The notes under the pieces were generated by a model. That model made no database searches, was not told the DNA's origin, and saw only the letters and a list, made by a program, of their open reading frames with translations. From Arthrobacter sp. zg-Y844 (lineage in GTDB: Bacteria; Actinomycetota; Actinomycetes; Actinomycetales; Micrococcaceae), in assembly GCF_024385465.1 (NCBI RefSeq), contig NZ_JANFLS010000001.1, forward strand, positions 434,001 through 498,000: a stretch of DNA of 64,000 nt. The letters run 5' to 3'. The position numbers and the translations under genes were made by a program. Below are positions 1-11,064 of this stretch, in pieces; within the stretch, counting starts at the first letter, position 1; every line of letters begins with the position of its first letter.

Positions 1-117
1 GCGGTCCGTGCCTTCCAACAGGGGCTGGCGGCCGGCACCGCCGTGGCGCGCCACCTCGACCGGCAGAAACCGGAGGACGGGCCCCGGCTTAAAAGCAGCA
101 GGGCCCCGCTGCCATAA
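1..117 (+). CDS. C-terminal end of an unidentified protein (partial)
   Basis: An open frame enters from the left edge and ends at a TAA at 115-117, giving 38 residues rich in Ala, Arg and Gly. The tail resembles the last helix of some FAD-dependent oxidoreductases (a run of the type AFxxGxAAGxAVARHL), but this is too little to assign a family. The gene would converge with tuf, and its stop codon lies inside the tuf terminator hairpin. It may be only a chance frame. Confidence 0.3.
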   Translation, partial: AVRAFQQGLAAGTAVARHLDRQKPEDGPRLKSSRAPLP

Positions 118-133
118 GCAACGGGGCCCTGCT
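91..133 (-). terminator. Rho-independent terminator of tuf
   Basis: A perfect 12-bp stem (97-108 with 122-133) encloses a 13-nt loop. Read on the minus strand it is followed by GCTTTT, so it terminates the str operon about 35 bases after the tuf stop codon. No T-run follows on the plus strand. Confidence 0.75.
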
Positions 134-166
134 AAGAACCGATGAGGTTCAGGCTAAACCATCAAA

Positions 167-1357
167 TTACTTGATGATCTTGGTGACGCGGCCTGATCCA
201 ACGGTGCGGCCGCCTTCGCGGATAGCGAAGCCGAGGCCCTCTTCCATAGCGATCGGCTGGATGAGCTCAACGGTCATCTCAGTGTTATCGCCGGGCATAA
301 CCATTTCAGTGCCCTCGGGGAGGGTGATGACGCCGGTTACGTCCGTGGTACGGAAGTAGAACTGCGGGCGGTAGTTCGAGTAGAACGGGTTGTGGCGTCC
401 GCCTTCATCCTTGGACAGGATGTAGACGTTGGCTTCGAAGTCGGTGTGCGGGGTAATGGAACCCGGCTTCACGACAACCTGGCCACGCTCTACGTCTTCG
501 CGCTTGATACCGCGGAGCAGCAGGCCACAGTTCTCGCCGGCCCATGCTTCGTCAAGCTGCTTGTGGAACATCTCGATACCGGTAACCGTGGTCTTCTGGA
601 CCGGACGGATGCCGACGATCTCGACCTCGGAGTTGATGGCGAGGGTGCCGCGCTCGGCGCGGCCCGTGACAACGGTTCCACGACCGGTGATCGTGAAGAC
701 GTCCTCGATCGGCATCAGGAACGGCTTGTCCTTGTCGCGAACGGGGTCCGGCACGTTGTTGTCAACGGCTTCCATGAGCTCTTCGACGGCTGCAACCCAC
801 TTGGGGTCGCCTTCGAGAGCCTTCAGGCCGGAAACGCGGACGACGGGAGCGTTGTCGCCGTCGAAGTCCTGGGAGCTCAGCAGTTCGCGAACTTCCATTT
901 CCACGAGGTCGAGCAGTTCTTCGTCGTCAACCATGTCGGACTTGTTCAGTGCGACCAGCAGGTAGGGAACACCAACCTGGCGGGCGAGCAGGACGTGCTC
1001 GCGGGTCTGTGCCATCGGACCGTCGGTAGCGGCAACCACGAGGATTGCGCCGTCCATCTGAGCTGCACCAGTGATCATGTTCTTGATGTAGTCAGCGTGG
1101 CCGGGGGCGTCTACGTGTGCGTAGTGGCGCTTCTCGGTCTGGTACTCGATGTGCGAGATGTTGATGGTGATGCCGCGCTGGCGCTCTTCAGGTGCAGAGT
1201 CGATAGCAGCGAAATCGCGCTTTTCATTCAGATCAGGGTACTTGTCAGCAAGCACCTTCGAAATGGCAGCGGTCAACGTCGTCTTTCCATGGTCAACGTG
1301 ACCAATGGTGCCGATGTTGACGTGCGGCTTAGTCCGCTCGAACTTTGCCTTCGCCAC
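167..1357 (-). CDS. tuf: Elongation factor Tu
   Basis: A 396-residue GTPase that delivers aminoacyl-tRNA to the ribosomal A site. The P-loop GHVDHGKT is at residues 19-26, followed by the RGITI switch I segment, DAPGHADY (G3) and NKSD (G4). Domains 2 and 3 follow at full family length, including the GRGTVVTGR segment. The start is GTG at 1357, chosen because AGGAGG lies five bases upstream. It is the last gene of the str operon, 219 bases after fusA, and probably also has its own promoter in that gap. Confidence 0.99.
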   Translation of the reverse strand: MAKAKFERTKPHVNIGTIGHVDHGKTTLTAAISKVLADKYPDLNEKRDFAAIDSAPEERQRGITINISHIEYQTEKRHYAHVDAPGHADYIKNMITGAAQMDGAILVVAATDGPMAQTREHVLLARQVGVPYLLVALNKSDMVDDEELLDLVEMEVRELLSSQDFDGDNAPVVRVSGLKALEGDPKWVAAVEELMEAVDNNVPDPVRDKDKPFLMPIEDVFTITGRGTVVTGRAERGTLAINSEVEIVGIRPVQKTTVTGIEMFHKQLDEAWAGENCGLLLRGIKREDVERGQVVVKPGSITPHTDFEANVYILSKDEGGRHNPFYSNYRPQFYFRTTDVTGVITLPEGTEMVMPGDNTEMTVELIQPIAMEEGLGFAIREGGRTVGSGRVTKIIK

Positions 1358-1423
1358 GGGTTCCTCCTAGAGAGTTAGAAGACTCAATCTCCAGCCGCGC
1401 TTTTCGCAACTGAAACTGATGTA

Positions 1424-1453
1424 AGTCTACTTGGGGCTGTTTATTTGATGAAA
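1424..1453 (-). promoter_or_regulatory. Possible tuf promoter
   Basis: In the fusA-tuf gap the minus strand carries TAGACT (1424-1429), a good actinobacterial -10 hexamer, with TTTCAT (1448-1453) 18 bases upstream as a weak -35. Transcription would begin near 1417, leaving a leader of about 60 bases. Read from sequence only. Confidence 0.4.
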
Positions 1454-1503
1454 TTGCCGATTTCCGCAGCAGCCTCGCAAGGCCGCTCAGTCTGGCTATG
1501 CGC

Positions 1504-1529
1504 CCGGTCCGGGCCGAAGCCCGGACCGG
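1504..1529 (-). terminator. GC-rich hairpin with UUCG loop after fusA
   Basis: A perfect 11-bp stem (1504-1514 with 1519-1529) has the loop TTCG on the minus strand, so the fusA RNA would form a very stable UUCG tetraloop hairpin. No T-run follows, so it could be a partial terminator or an mRNA 3'-end stabiliser between fusA and tuf. Confidence 0.45.
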
Positions 1530-1576
1530 CCGCACACGGTGGGTGGCCCGGCGTGAACCGGTCCACCCTCCAAGTT

Positions 1577-3691
<2,115 letters not shown>

Positions 3692-3741
3692 GGTTTCTCC
3701 CTTTTTTGGTTGCTTCCGTCAACGGCGCTTATCCGGCTGAA

Positions 3742-3773
3742 GCCCTGCGGCCCGCAAATGCGGGCCACAGGGC
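3742..3773 (-). other. Stem-loop between rpsG and fusA
   Basis: A 14-bp stem (3742-3755 with 3760-3773, one G-U wobble on the RNA) with a four-base loop fills the middle of the rpsG-fusA spacer. There is no following T-run, so RNA processing, partial attenuation or feedback control is more likely than full termination. The function is not known. Confidence 0.4.
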
Positions 3774-3801
3774 CGTCAGCGGCTGCCGTCAGCTTGGCGT
3801 A

Positions 3802-4272
3802 TTACCAGCGGTAGTGGGCGAAGGCCTTGTTGGACTCGGCCATCTTGTGGGTGTCCTCGCGGCGCTTCACAGCTGCACCAAGACCGTTGGAAGCGTCCAG
3901 GATTTCGTTGCGCAGACGCTCAGTCATCGTCTTTTCGCGGCGGGCCTTGGAGTAGCCGACCAGCCAGCGCAGGGCCAGTGCAGTTGCACGACCCGGCTTG
4001 ACCTCGACCGGAACCTGGTAGGTAGCGCCGCCAACGCGGCGGGACTTGACCTCAAGGCTCGGCTTGATGTTGTCCATGGCCTTCTTCAGGGCTGCAACCG
4101 GATCCTGTCCGGTCTTCTCCTGAGCGCCTGCAAGTGCACCGTAAACGATGCGCTCTGCGGTGGACTTCTTGCCGTCTACCAGAACCTTGTTGATCAGCTG
4201 CGTGACCAGCGGGGAGCCGTAGACGGGATCCAGTACGAGCGGCCGCTTGGGGGCCGGACCCTTGCGGGGCAT
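3802..4272 (-). CDS. rpsG: 30S ribosomal protein S7
   Basis: 156 residues starting [11 protein letters not shown], the usual length for S7. It nucleates assembly of the 30S head by binding the 3' major domain of 16S rRNA. The start is ATG at 4272. A longer in-frame extension exists but runs through rpsL and is not credible. The start codon follows the rpsL stop by a single base, so the two are translationally coupled. Confidence 0.99.
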   Translation of the reverse strand: MPRKGPAPKRPLVLDPVYGSPLVTQLINKVLVDGKKSTAERIVYGALAGAQEKTGQDPVAALKKAMDNIKPSLEVKSRRVGGATYQVPVEVKPGRATALALRWLVGYSKARREKTMTERLRNEILDASNGLGAAVKRREDTHKMAESNKAFAHYRW

Positions 4273-4273
4273 A

Positions 4274-4648
4274 TTACTTCTTCTCCATCTTCGCGCCGTA
4301 GCGGCTGCGAGCCTGCTTGCGGTTCTTGACACCCTGGGTATCGAGGGCACCGCGGACAATCTTGTAGCGGACACCGGGAAGGTCCTTCACACGACCGCCG
4401 CGCACCAGCACGATGGAGTGTTCCTGAAGGTTGTGACCCACACCGGGGATGTAAGCGGTTACTTCGATGCCGCCGTTGAGGCGGACACGTGCAACCTTAC
4501 GCAGAGCCGAGTTCGGCTTCTTCGGGGTGGTGGTGTAAACGCGGGTGCAGACACCACGGCGCATCGGGCTGCCCTTGAGGGCAGGAGCCTTGGTCTTGGA
4601 GACCTTGGGTGAGCGGCCCTTGCGGACCAGCTGCTGAATCGTAGGCAC
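4274..4648 (-). CDS. rpsL: 30S ribosomal protein S12
   Basis: 124 residues, first gene of the str operon. S12 sits at the decoding centre. The TTTPKKPNS loop and the VKDLPGVRY loop are both wild type, including the two lysines whose substitution gives streptomycin resistance. Start is GTG at 4648 ([11 protein letters not shown]), preceded by GGAGA nine bases upstream. An in-frame ATG further upstream would add about 70 unrelated residues and is rejected. Confidence 0.98.
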   Translation of the reverse strand: MPTIQQLVRKGRSPKVSKTKAPALKGSPMRRGVCTRVYTTTPKKPNSALRKVARVRLNGGIEVTAYIPGVGHNLQEHSIVLVRGGRVKDLPGVRYKIVRGALDTQGVKNRKQARSRYGAKMEKK

Positions 4649-4989
4649 TTTCGTGTTCTCCGTTTTTTCTCGAGATAATTCTCTGGTTGCCCCGCCCCGC
4701 TGCCGGCTGAAACCAACTAAAGGGGCGGCGCGCTTCAAGTCGTTGCCGCAATGCCCCGAGAAGTTCCGATGTTCTCGCCGAAAGCGACCGTAGGCGTGCA
4801 AAAGTGTGGCATTCGTTGCGCAAGGACCCCGCAACCCGGAAACAGGCCCGCCCATTCCTTACGGAATGCATTCCTCCGAGTATCTCACCACGGAGGGCAC
4901 GCGAGCGGCCTTCATCCACTGCCACACAAACAATTGGTTTTCAGTCTAGCAGACTTAACGAGCCCCGGCGGAAAGTGCGAGCAGCGTCA
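4649..4989 (-). promoter_or_regulatory. Promoter and long leader of the str operon
   Basis: 341 bases between pcaR and rpsL hold no gene. The minus strand has TAGACT at 4943-4948 as a -10 candidate, which would give a leader of about 290 bases. No convincing -35 is seen. The leader contains a small hairpin, CATTCC-GTAA-GGAATG, inside a GGAATGCATTCC palindrome, so regulation of the leader is possible but unproven. Confidence 0.4.
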
Positions 4990-5772
4990 CTAGCTGCGGG
5001 CACTCAGGGCCGCGGTAATCGTGGCCGAAGCCTGCTGCAGGTACGGCAGCACGCGTGCGGCTGCCTCTTCCAGAGTAAGCCCCATGGTCGCCTGCATGGA
5101 CGTGTTCAGGGCGGCGACCACGTTACCCCGCGGGTCCAGGACGGGAACGGCCACGGAACGCAGCCCGAGTTCCAGCTCCTGGTCCACGATGGCCCAGCCC
5201 TGTTCCCGTGCCCGGGCCACGAGGGTGCGCAGGCGGGCCGGGTCCGTGACCGTGCGCTCCGTCAGGGGACTCAGGCTGGCTTTGGACAGGTAATCGTCGA
5301 ACCGGTCCTCCGGCAGCCCCGCCAGCAGGACCCTGCCCATGGAGGTGGCATAGGCCGGGAACCGGGTCCCAACGCTGATGCCTACGGTCATCAGCCGCCG
5401 GGTATGGATCCGGGCAATGTAGACGATCTCGTCGCCGTCCAGCACCGAGGCCGACGTCGACTCCGAGATTTCCCTGGACAGGTCCTCCAGTACCGGCTGC
5501 GCAAGCTGGGGAAGGGACTGGCCGGAGAGGTAGGAGTAACCCAGCTGCAGGACCAGGGCGGTCAGTTCGAAAGTCCGCCCGTCGGTGCGCACGTAGCCGA
5601 GTTCCACGAGGGTAAGCAGGAAGCGGCGGGCGGTGGCCCGGGTCAGTCCGGTCCGGCGGGAAACCTCGCTCAGGGTCATCTGCACGTGGTCGGCGTCGAA
5701 GGCCCGGATTACCGTGAGGCCGCGGGCCAGCGACTGTACGAACTGGTCACTGGCCGATGCCGTCTCGCTCAC
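4990..5772 (-). CDS. pcaR: IclR-family regulator of the pca operon
   Basis: 260 residues with an N-terminal winged helix-turn-helix (about 10-70, containing SEVSRRTGLTRATARRFL) and a C-terminal IclR ligand-binding domain. Proteins of the PcaR/PcaU/PobR group bind beta-ketoadipate or protocatechuate and control pca genes. Start is GTG at 5772 with AGGGGA upstream. It is the last gene of the pca operon, 19 bases after pcaJ, so it is probably autoregulated with its targets. A likely binding site is the palindrome in front of pcaH. Function by family and context. Confidence 0.88.
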   Translation of the reverse strand: MSETASASDQFVQSLARGLTVIRAFDADHVQMTLSEVSRRTGLTRATARRFLLTLVELGYVRTDGRTFELTALVLQLGYSYLSGQSLPQLAQPVLEDLSREISESTSASVLDGDEIVYIARIHTRRLMTVGISVGTRFPAYATSMGRVLLAGLPEDRFDDYLSKASLSPLTERTVTDPARLRTLVARAREQGWAIVDQELELGLRSVAVPVLDPRGNVVAALNTSMQATMGLTLEEAAARVLPYLQQASATITAALSARS

Positions 5773-5791
5773 GTGTCCCCTATGTTGTCGG

Positions 5792-6457
5792 TTACTGCTG
5801 GCTGTCGGCCGCGGCGCGGATCAGCGGGATGTCCATCTTTGCCGCCAGTTCCTCGAACGTGGTTCCGAAGGTGTCGCGGACGTGGACGCCGTCCTCCTTC
5901 AGCAGGAAGACCGCTTCATTAGTGTAGACGCGGGTGACGCAGCCGACGCCGGTCAGCGGGTAGCTGCATTCCTTCACCAGCTTACTGAGCCCGTCCTTGG
6001 TGAACAGCGACATCATGACGTAGACGTCCTTGGCGCCGGTGGCCAGGTCCATGGCGCCGCCCACTGCGGGAATGGCGTCGGGAGCGCCGGTATGCCAGTT
6101 GGCCAGGTCCCCGGAGGCGGAGACCTGGAAGGCACCCAGGACACAGACGTCCAGGTGCCCGCCGCGCATGATCGCGAAGGAATCGGCATGGTGGAAGTAG
6201 GCGGCGCCCGGCAGTTCGGTCACCGGAATCTTCCCGGCATTGATCAGGTCCGGATCCACCTCGTCCCCGGTGGCCTCGGGCCCCATGCCCAGCATCCCGT
6301 TTTCGGTATGCAGGGTGATGTGCTGTTCCGGCTGCAGGTAGTTGGAGACCAGGGTGGGCTGGCCGATGCCCAGGTTCACGAAGGACCCCGGGGCAATATC
6401 GGCCGCCACCAGCGCAGCGAGGTCGTTCTTGCCCAGTTTTTCGGTCGGGTTGCTCAT
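5792..6457 (-). CDS. pcaJ: 3-oxoadipate CoA-transferase subunit B
   Basis: 221 residues of CoA-transferase family I, beta subunit. With PcaI it transfers CoA from succinyl-CoA to beta-ketoadipate. The SENGM-type catalytic segment appears as HTENGMLGMGP near residue 50, containing the glutamate that forms the CoA thioester intermediate. The ATG at 6457 overlaps the pcaI stop by four bases (ATGA), as expected for two subunits of one enzyme. Related SCOT/acetoacetate transferases look similar, but the pca context settles the substrate. Confidence 0.93.
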   Translation of the reverse strand: MSNPTEKLGKNDLAALVAADIAPGSFVNLGIGQPTLVSNYLQPEQHITLHTENGMLGMGPEATGDEVDPDLINAGKIPVTELPGAAYFHHADSFAIMRGGHLDVCVLGAFQVSASGDLANWHTGAPDAIPAVGGAMDLATGAKDVYVMMSLFTKDGLSKLVKECSYPLTGVGCVTRVYTNEAVFLLKEDGVHVRDTFGTTFEELAAKMDIPLIRAAADSQQ

Positions 6458-7137
6458 GCTGCAGCCGGCGCTTTCTCCCGGTCCACGCGGACCAGGCTGT
6501 TGACGTAGATTCCCGGGGTGACCACCACTTCGGGGTCCATTTCTCCTATGTCCACGATCTCGCGGACCTGCACGATTGCGGTCTTCGCGGCGGCGGCCAT
6601 GATCGGTCCGAAGTTCCGGGCGGTCTTCCGGTAGACCAGGTTCCCTGCCTTATCGGCGCGCAGTGCCTTCACCAGTGCGAAGTCGGCGTGCAGCGGGGTT
6701 TCGAAGACGTAGCCGCGGCCGTCGATCATCCGGGTTTCCTTGCCTTCGGCCAGCGGGGTGCCGTAGGCGGTGGGAGTAAAGAACCCTCCGATGCCGGCGC
6801 CGGCGGCGCGGATGCGTTCGGCGAGGTTGCCCTGGGGTACCAGTTCCAGTTCAATCTCCCCGGCGCGGTACTTCGCGTCGAAGATCTGCGAGTCGGACTG
6901 GCGGGGGAAGGAGCAGATGATTTTCTTCACCCGGCCGGCGCCGATCAGGGCGGCCAGGCCCTGTTCTCCGTTGCCGGCGTTGTTGTTGACCACGGTCAGG
7001 TCCCTGGCACCCTGGCGCAGCAGCGCCTCGATGAGCTCCACGGGCTGTCCGGCCTGGCCGAACCCGCCGATCATGACGGTGGCGCCGTCGTGGATGGGCG
7101 CAACGGCCTCATCAACGTCCTGCACAATGTTGAGCAC
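6454..7137 (-). CDS. pcaI: 3-oxoadipate CoA-transferase subunit A
   Basis: 227 residues of CoA-transferase family I, alpha subunit. The N-terminal glycine-rich segment MIGGFGQAGQP (about 22-32) matches the CoA-transferase signature. It forms a heteromeric enzyme with PcaJ, which follows with a four-base overlap. Start is GTG at 7137, preceded by AAGGA. The gene lies 32 bases downstream of pcaF. Confidence 0.93.
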   Translation of the reverse strand: MLNIVQDVDEAVAPIHDGATVMIGGFGQAGQPVELIEALLRQGARDLTVVNNNAGNGEQGLAALIGAGRVKKIICSFPRQSDSQIFDAKYRAGEIELELVPQGNLAERIRAAGAGIGGFFTPTAYGTPLAEGKETRMIDGRGYVFETPLHADFALVKALRADKAGNLVYRKTARNFGPIMAAAAKTAIVQVREIVDIGEMDPEVVVTPGIYVNSLVRVDREKAPAAA

Positions 7138-7169
7138 GGTTTTTCCTTACGTCTTCGGTAACTGGATTC

Positions 7170-8369
7170 TCAGTTGGCGTTTTCGAGCACGACGGCGAGG
7201 CCCTGGCCCACGCCGATGCAGATCGCGGCCACGCCCCAGCGCTCTCCAGATTCCTGCAGCCGGCGGGCCAGCGTGCCGAGGATGCGGGTGCCGGACGCGC
7301 CGAGCGGGTGTCCGATGGCGACGGCGCCGCCCCAGGCGTTGACGATGGCCGGGTCCACATCCCAGGCGTCCAGGCAGGCCAGGGACTGGGCTGCGAAGGC
7401 CTCGTTGAGTTCAACGGCACCGACGTCGCTCCAGCTGATGCCGGCACGCTTCAGCGCCGTGTTGGCCGCTTCCACCGGGGCGTAACCGAAGTACTGCGGC
7501 TCGTTGGCTGCAGCGCCGCGGCCGGCGATCCGGGCCAGCGGGTCCAGGCCGAGGATGCCGGCAGCGTTTTCGCTGCCCAGCCAGGCCGCGGAGGCGCCGT
7601 CGTTCAAGGGGGAAGCGTTGCCGGCGGTGACGGTGCCGCCGGAGACGTCCTCGGACGCAGGCCGGAAAACGGTGCGCAGCGTGGCGAGCTTCTCGACCGT
7701 GGAGCCGGCGCGGATGCTTTCATCCCGGTCCAGGTCCACGCCGTCGACGGCGACGGTCAGGTTCGCGTATCTGCCCTCGTCCCACGCCTTGGCGGCGAGG
7801 GCGTGGGAGGCTGCGGCGAACTCATCCTGGCGTTCCCGGGTGATGCCGTACTTCTCGCGCAGCTGCTCGGTGGCCTCCCCCAGGGAGACAGTCCATTCCT
7901 TCGGCATGGCCGGGTTGACCAGCCGCCAGCCCAGCGTGGTCGAGGCCAGGTTCTGGTCTCCGGCCGGATAGGGCTTCTCGTTCTTGGGCAGCACCCAGGG
8001 GGCACGGCTCATGGACTCGACACCGCCAATGAGCATCAGGTCCGCTTCACCGGTGTTGATCTGCCGTGAGGCGATCAGTGCCGCGTCGAGGGACGAGCCG
8101 CAGAGGCGGTTGACCGTGGTGCCCGGGATCGAGGTGGGCAGGCCTGCCAGCAGCGTGGCCATCCGGGCGACATTGCGGTTTTCCTCGCCGGCACCGTTGG
8201 CGTTGCCGAAGACCACTTCGTCGATCCGCTCGGGGTCAAGGCCGGGCGCCCGGGACACGGAGGCCTTCAGGACCTGGGCGGCCAGGTCGTCCGGGCGGAC
8301 GCCGGCGAGGGCGCCGCCGAATTTGCCGAAGGGGGTGCGGACTGCGTCGTAGATATAGGCCTGGTTCAC
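7170..8369 (-). CDS. pcaF: Beta-ketoadipyl-CoA thiolase
   Basis: 399 residues of thiolase family. It cleaves beta-ketoadipyl-CoA to succinyl-CoA and acetyl-CoA, the last step of the pathway. The nucleophilic Cys is in NRLCGSSLDA (about residue 90), the catalytic His in AIGHPLGASG, and the second Cys in AAICIGVGQG near the C terminus. Start is GTG at 8369 with AAGGAGC upstream. Close relatives include acetyl-CoA acetyltransferases, and placement between pcaC and pcaI supports PcaF. Confidence 0.95.
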   Translation of the reverse strand: MNQAYIYDAVRTPFGKFGGALAGVRPDDLAAQVLKASVSRAPGLDPERIDEVVFGNANGAGEENRNVARMATLLAGLPTSIPGTTVNRLCGSSLDAALIASRQINTGEADLMLIGGVESMSRAPWVLPKNEKPYPAGDQNLASTTLGWRLVNPAMPKEWTVSLGEATEQLREKYGITRERQDEFAAASHALAAKAWDEGRYANLTVAVDGVDLDRDESIRAGSTVEKLATLRTVFRPASEDVSGGTVTAGNASPLNDGASAAWLGSENAAGILGLDPLARIAGRGAAANEPQYFGYAPVEAANTALKRAGISWSDVGAVELNEAFAAQSLACLDAWDVDPAIVNAWGGAVAIGHPLGASGTRILGTLARRLQESGERWGVAAICIGVGQGLAVVLENAN

Positions 8370-8428
8370 CGGTGCTCCTTGAACTGGAAAGCGAAAACTG
8401 GAAGTGCTGGAAGGGACGAAGGCCCTGC

Positions 8429-8833
8429 TCAGGCCGCGGCGTCAATCTCGCGGAAGACGCCCTGGGCCACCTTGAAGGCGGAATTGGCGGAGGGCACGCC
8501 GCAGTAGATGGCGGACTGCAGCACGATTTCCTTGATCTCGTCGCGGTCCAGGCCGTTGCGCAGCGCTGCCCGGACATGCATGGCGAACTCCTCCAGGTGG
8601 CCGTGGGCTATCAGTGCCGTCAGGGTGATGGCGCTGCGCATGGTGCGCGGCAGGCCCGGACGGGTCCAGATGGTGCCCCAGGCGTACTGGGTGATCAGGT
8701 CCTGGAAGTCGGTGGTGAACTCGTCCTTGCCTGCGTTGGCGCGGTCCACGTGCTCGGCACCGAGGACTTCGCGGCGCACCGCCATGCCCTCGTTGTACAC
8801 GTCCTGCCGGCTCTTGTCGGCGTCTGCGATCAC
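8429..8833 (-). CDS. pcaC: 4-carboxymuconolactone decarboxylase
   Basis: 134 residues of the AhpD-like carboxymuconolactone decarboxylase family. It decarboxylates gamma-carboxymuconolactone to beta-ketoadipate enol-lactone. The RPGLPRTMRSAITLTALIAHG segment (about 65-85) and the CGVPSANSAF segment are typical. I chose GTG at 8833, four bases after the pcaD stop with AAGGGA nine bases upstream; a TTG at 8851 would add six residues and overlap pcaD. In streptomycetes and rhodococci this domain is fused to PcaD (PcaL); here it is separate. Confidence 0.94.
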   Translation of the reverse strand: MIADADKSRQDVYNEGMAVRREVLGAEHVDRANAGKDEFTTDFQDLITQYAWGTIWTRPGLPRTMRSAITLTALIAHGHLEEFAMHVRAALRNGLDRDEIKEIVLQSAIYCGVPSANSAFKVAQGVFREIDAAA

Positions 8834-8837
8834 AGCG

Positions 8838-9650
8838 TTATTTCCCTTCAAGGTACTGGGCGCCGAAGAAGTCCTTCAGCAGTTCTGCGGTTACGGCCGG
8901 CTGCTCCACCGGAACCAGGTGCGCGGCGTCGTCGACGACGGCGGCGGTTCCGTTGGCCACCCGGTCGGCAATGAGCTGCGCGAACGACGGCGGGGTGACG
9001 ACGTCGTCGGCACCGGCTACCGCGAGCACGGGGACAGTGATGTCCGGCAGCCGTCCCCGGACATCGAAGGTCGCCAGTGCGCGGCAGCAGAGGGCGTAGG
9101 AGAAGCGGTCCGCGTCCTGCAGCGAGTGGAGCAGGGCGGCAGCGGCGGCGGGTTCCCGGTCCATAAAGCCCGGGGCGAACCAGCGCTGGCCCGAGCCGAC
9201 CACCTGGGTGGGTGTGCCCTGGACACGCACCGTTTCCGCGCGTTCCTCCCAGGCTCCGGTTTCGCCGATCTTGGCACCGGAGCAGAGGACGGCCACGCCG
9301 TCGAACAGCGACCCGTGGTCCAGTCCAAGCTGGAGCCCTACCGCGCCGCCCAGCGACACCCCGGCGTAGAAGACCGGCACATCTGCGGGAATGTCTCCGG
9401 CGCTGCGGGCTGCGGTGACCATCGACGCGACGGCGGAGGCCAGGTCCGCGATGCTGAAGGACTCCCCTGCAGCGGGGCTGGCACCGTGGCCTGGCAGGTC
9501 CCAGGCGATGACGGTGAAGGTGTCCAGGGCGGCAGCGGCCCGGCTCCACAACGGCATGGACGCAGTGCCCAGCGACGGGCCGGCGATCAGGACGGGGGCC
9601 GCGGGGCCGGCGTTGGACAGGCGCGAGGCCTTGATGGCGGGGATGCTCAT
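8838..9650 (-). CDS. pcaD: 3-oxoadipate enol-lactonase
   Basis: 270 residues of the alpha/beta hydrolase fold. It hydrolyses beta-ketoadipate enol-lactone to beta-ketoadipate. The nucleophile elbow is GVSLGG (about residue 100), the acid lies in VAGADDVVTP, and the catalytic His in AAHLVPVEQP. The start ATG at 9650 overlaps the pcaB stop (ATGA). A stand-alone PcaD next to a stand-alone PcaC, separated by four bases, looks like the unfused form of PcaL. Confidence 0.93.
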   Translation of the reverse strand: MSIPAIKASRLSNAGPAAPVLIAGPSLGTASMPLWSRAAAALDTFTVIAWDLPGHGASPAAGESFSIADLASAVASMVTAARSAGDIPADVPVFYAGVSLGGAVGLQLGLDHGSLFDGVAVLCSGAKIGETGAWEERAETVRVQGTPTQVVGSGQRWFAPGFMDREPAAAAALLHSLQDADRFSYALCCRALATFDVRGRLPDITVPVLAVAGADDVVTPPSFAQLIADRVANGTAAVVDDAAHLVPVEQPAVTAELLKDFFGAQYLEGK

Positions 9651-11062
9651 ACAGGGGACTTTCCGGGGTAGGCCGCGGTGATCCGCTCAATGAGGGCGGT
9701 GGCCTCCCCTAGGTATTCGGCGGGGTCGAGGATGCTTTTGAGTTCCGTATCGGAAAGGACCTCAGTGGGGACGGCTGCGCGCAGCAGCTCTTCGAAGGGC
9801 TCGCCGGAGGACAGCGAGCGGGCCACTGTATCGGCGATGATTTCCTTACCGCGTCCGGGCACGCCGTCGTCGAGCAGCGGGGCGGCCACGGCCATGATTT
9901 TCTCGCTGACCACAAGCGGCCCGGCGGATTCCAGGTTGCGGGCCAGCGCGTCCGTGGAGACCTGAAGGCCCTCGGCCAGTTCGGCCAGCTTGGCGGCTGC
10001 TCCCCCGGCGAGGCGCAGCAGGGAGCGCAGGGCCTGCCATTCCACGTGCCAGGAGCCGCTGGGCCGCTCATCGTCCGCGGCCGCGGCAGCGGCGTTCAGC
10101 TGCAGGCCGTAGCCGGGTGCCGCCAGGGCCGCACTGCGGATCAGGACGGACAGGACGGGGTTCTGCTTCTGCGGCATGGCGGAGGATCCCCCGCGTCCGG
10201 CGGCCCGGGGTTCGCAGACCTCGCCGATTTCCGGCCGGCTGAGCAGCAGTACGTCGTTGGCAACCTTTCCGGCCGCGGCGGTGAAGTCCTGCAGTGCAGC
10301 GCCGAGGGCGGTCACCGGCAGCCGGTTGGTCTGCCACGGCGCCAGGGGCTCGGCCAGGCCGAGGCCGCGGGCCAGGCGGGCAGTGAGGTCGAAGGCGGTG
10401 GTGCGCTCCGTCCCGGGGGCAGCGGAGCCGGCGGCCAGGGAAACTGCGGCAAGGGTTCCGGAGGCGCCGCCCCACTGCAGCTGGAGGTTGCCGGCGGCGG
10501 TACGCAGCCCCTGCGCCGCGCTGCCCACCCCGTGCAGCCACTGGGCGGCGCGCAGGCCGAACGTGGACGGCAGCGAGTGCTGGGTCAGGGTCCGTGCCAC
10601 GCACAGGGTCGCCGCGTGGCGCCGGGCGGTGGCTCCCAGGGCAGCGGCGGCCCGGTCGGCATCCGTGATGATGGTTTCCAGGGCGCGGCGGGCCAGCAGC
10701 ATCAGGGCGGTGTCCATAATGTCCTGGCTGGTGGCGCCGCGGTGGATGGCGGCCGCGGCCTTCGGCGAAGATTCCCGTGCCTGGGTCCGGAGGTCGGCCA
10801 GCAGCGGAATCACGGGATTGCCGCCGCCCTGCGCCCGCTCGGCCAGGGACGCGGCGTCGTACCGGGAGGCATCGCTGACGGCGGCCACCGCGGCCGGAGC
10901 TTCCGGATCGGCCAGGCCGGCGGAGGCCAGCACGCGCACCCATTCGAGCTCCACGTCCAGGAGGGCCTGGAGCAGCTGCCGGTCCCCGGTCAGTTCCGCG
11001 ACCCGGGTGCCCGCCCAGGCCGGGGAGAGCAGTCCGTAGTCCGCACTGTCCGCTGCACCCAC
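9647..11062 (-). CDS. pcaB: 3-carboxy-cis,cis-muconate cycloisomerase
   Basis: 471 residues of the fumarase/aspartase superfamily. It lactonises beta-carboxymuconate to gamma-carboxymuconolactone. The superfamily signature appears as GGSSAMPQKQNP (about 285-297), and HRGATSQDIMDTA near residue 105 supplies the other conserved segment. Start is GTG at 11062, two bases after the pcaG stop. At 471 residues it is slightly longer than the usual 440-450, with the extra length near the C terminus. Confidence 0.95.
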   Translation of the reverse strand: MGAADSADYGLLSPAWAGTRVAELTGDRQLLQALLDVELEWVRVLASAGLADPEAPAAVAAVSDASRYDAASLAERAQGGGNPVIPLLADLRTQARESSPKAAAAIHRGATSQDIMDTALMLLARRALETIITDADRAAAALGATARRHAATLCVARTLTQHSLPSTFGLRAAQWLHGVGSAAQGLRTAAGNLQLQWGGASGTLAAVSLAAGSAAPGTERTTAFDLTARLARGLGLAEPLAPWQTNRLPVTALGAALQDFTAAAGKVANDVLLLSRPEIGEVCEPRAAGRGGSSAMPQKQNPVLSVLIRSAALAAPGYGLQLNAAAAAADDERPSGSWHVEWQALRSLLRLAGGAAAKLAELAEGLQVSTDALARNLESAGPLVVSEKIMAVAAPLLDDGVPGRGKEIIADTVARSLSSGEPFEELLRAAVPTEVLSDTELKSILDPAEYLGEATALIERITAAYPGKSPV

Positions 11063-11064
11063 GG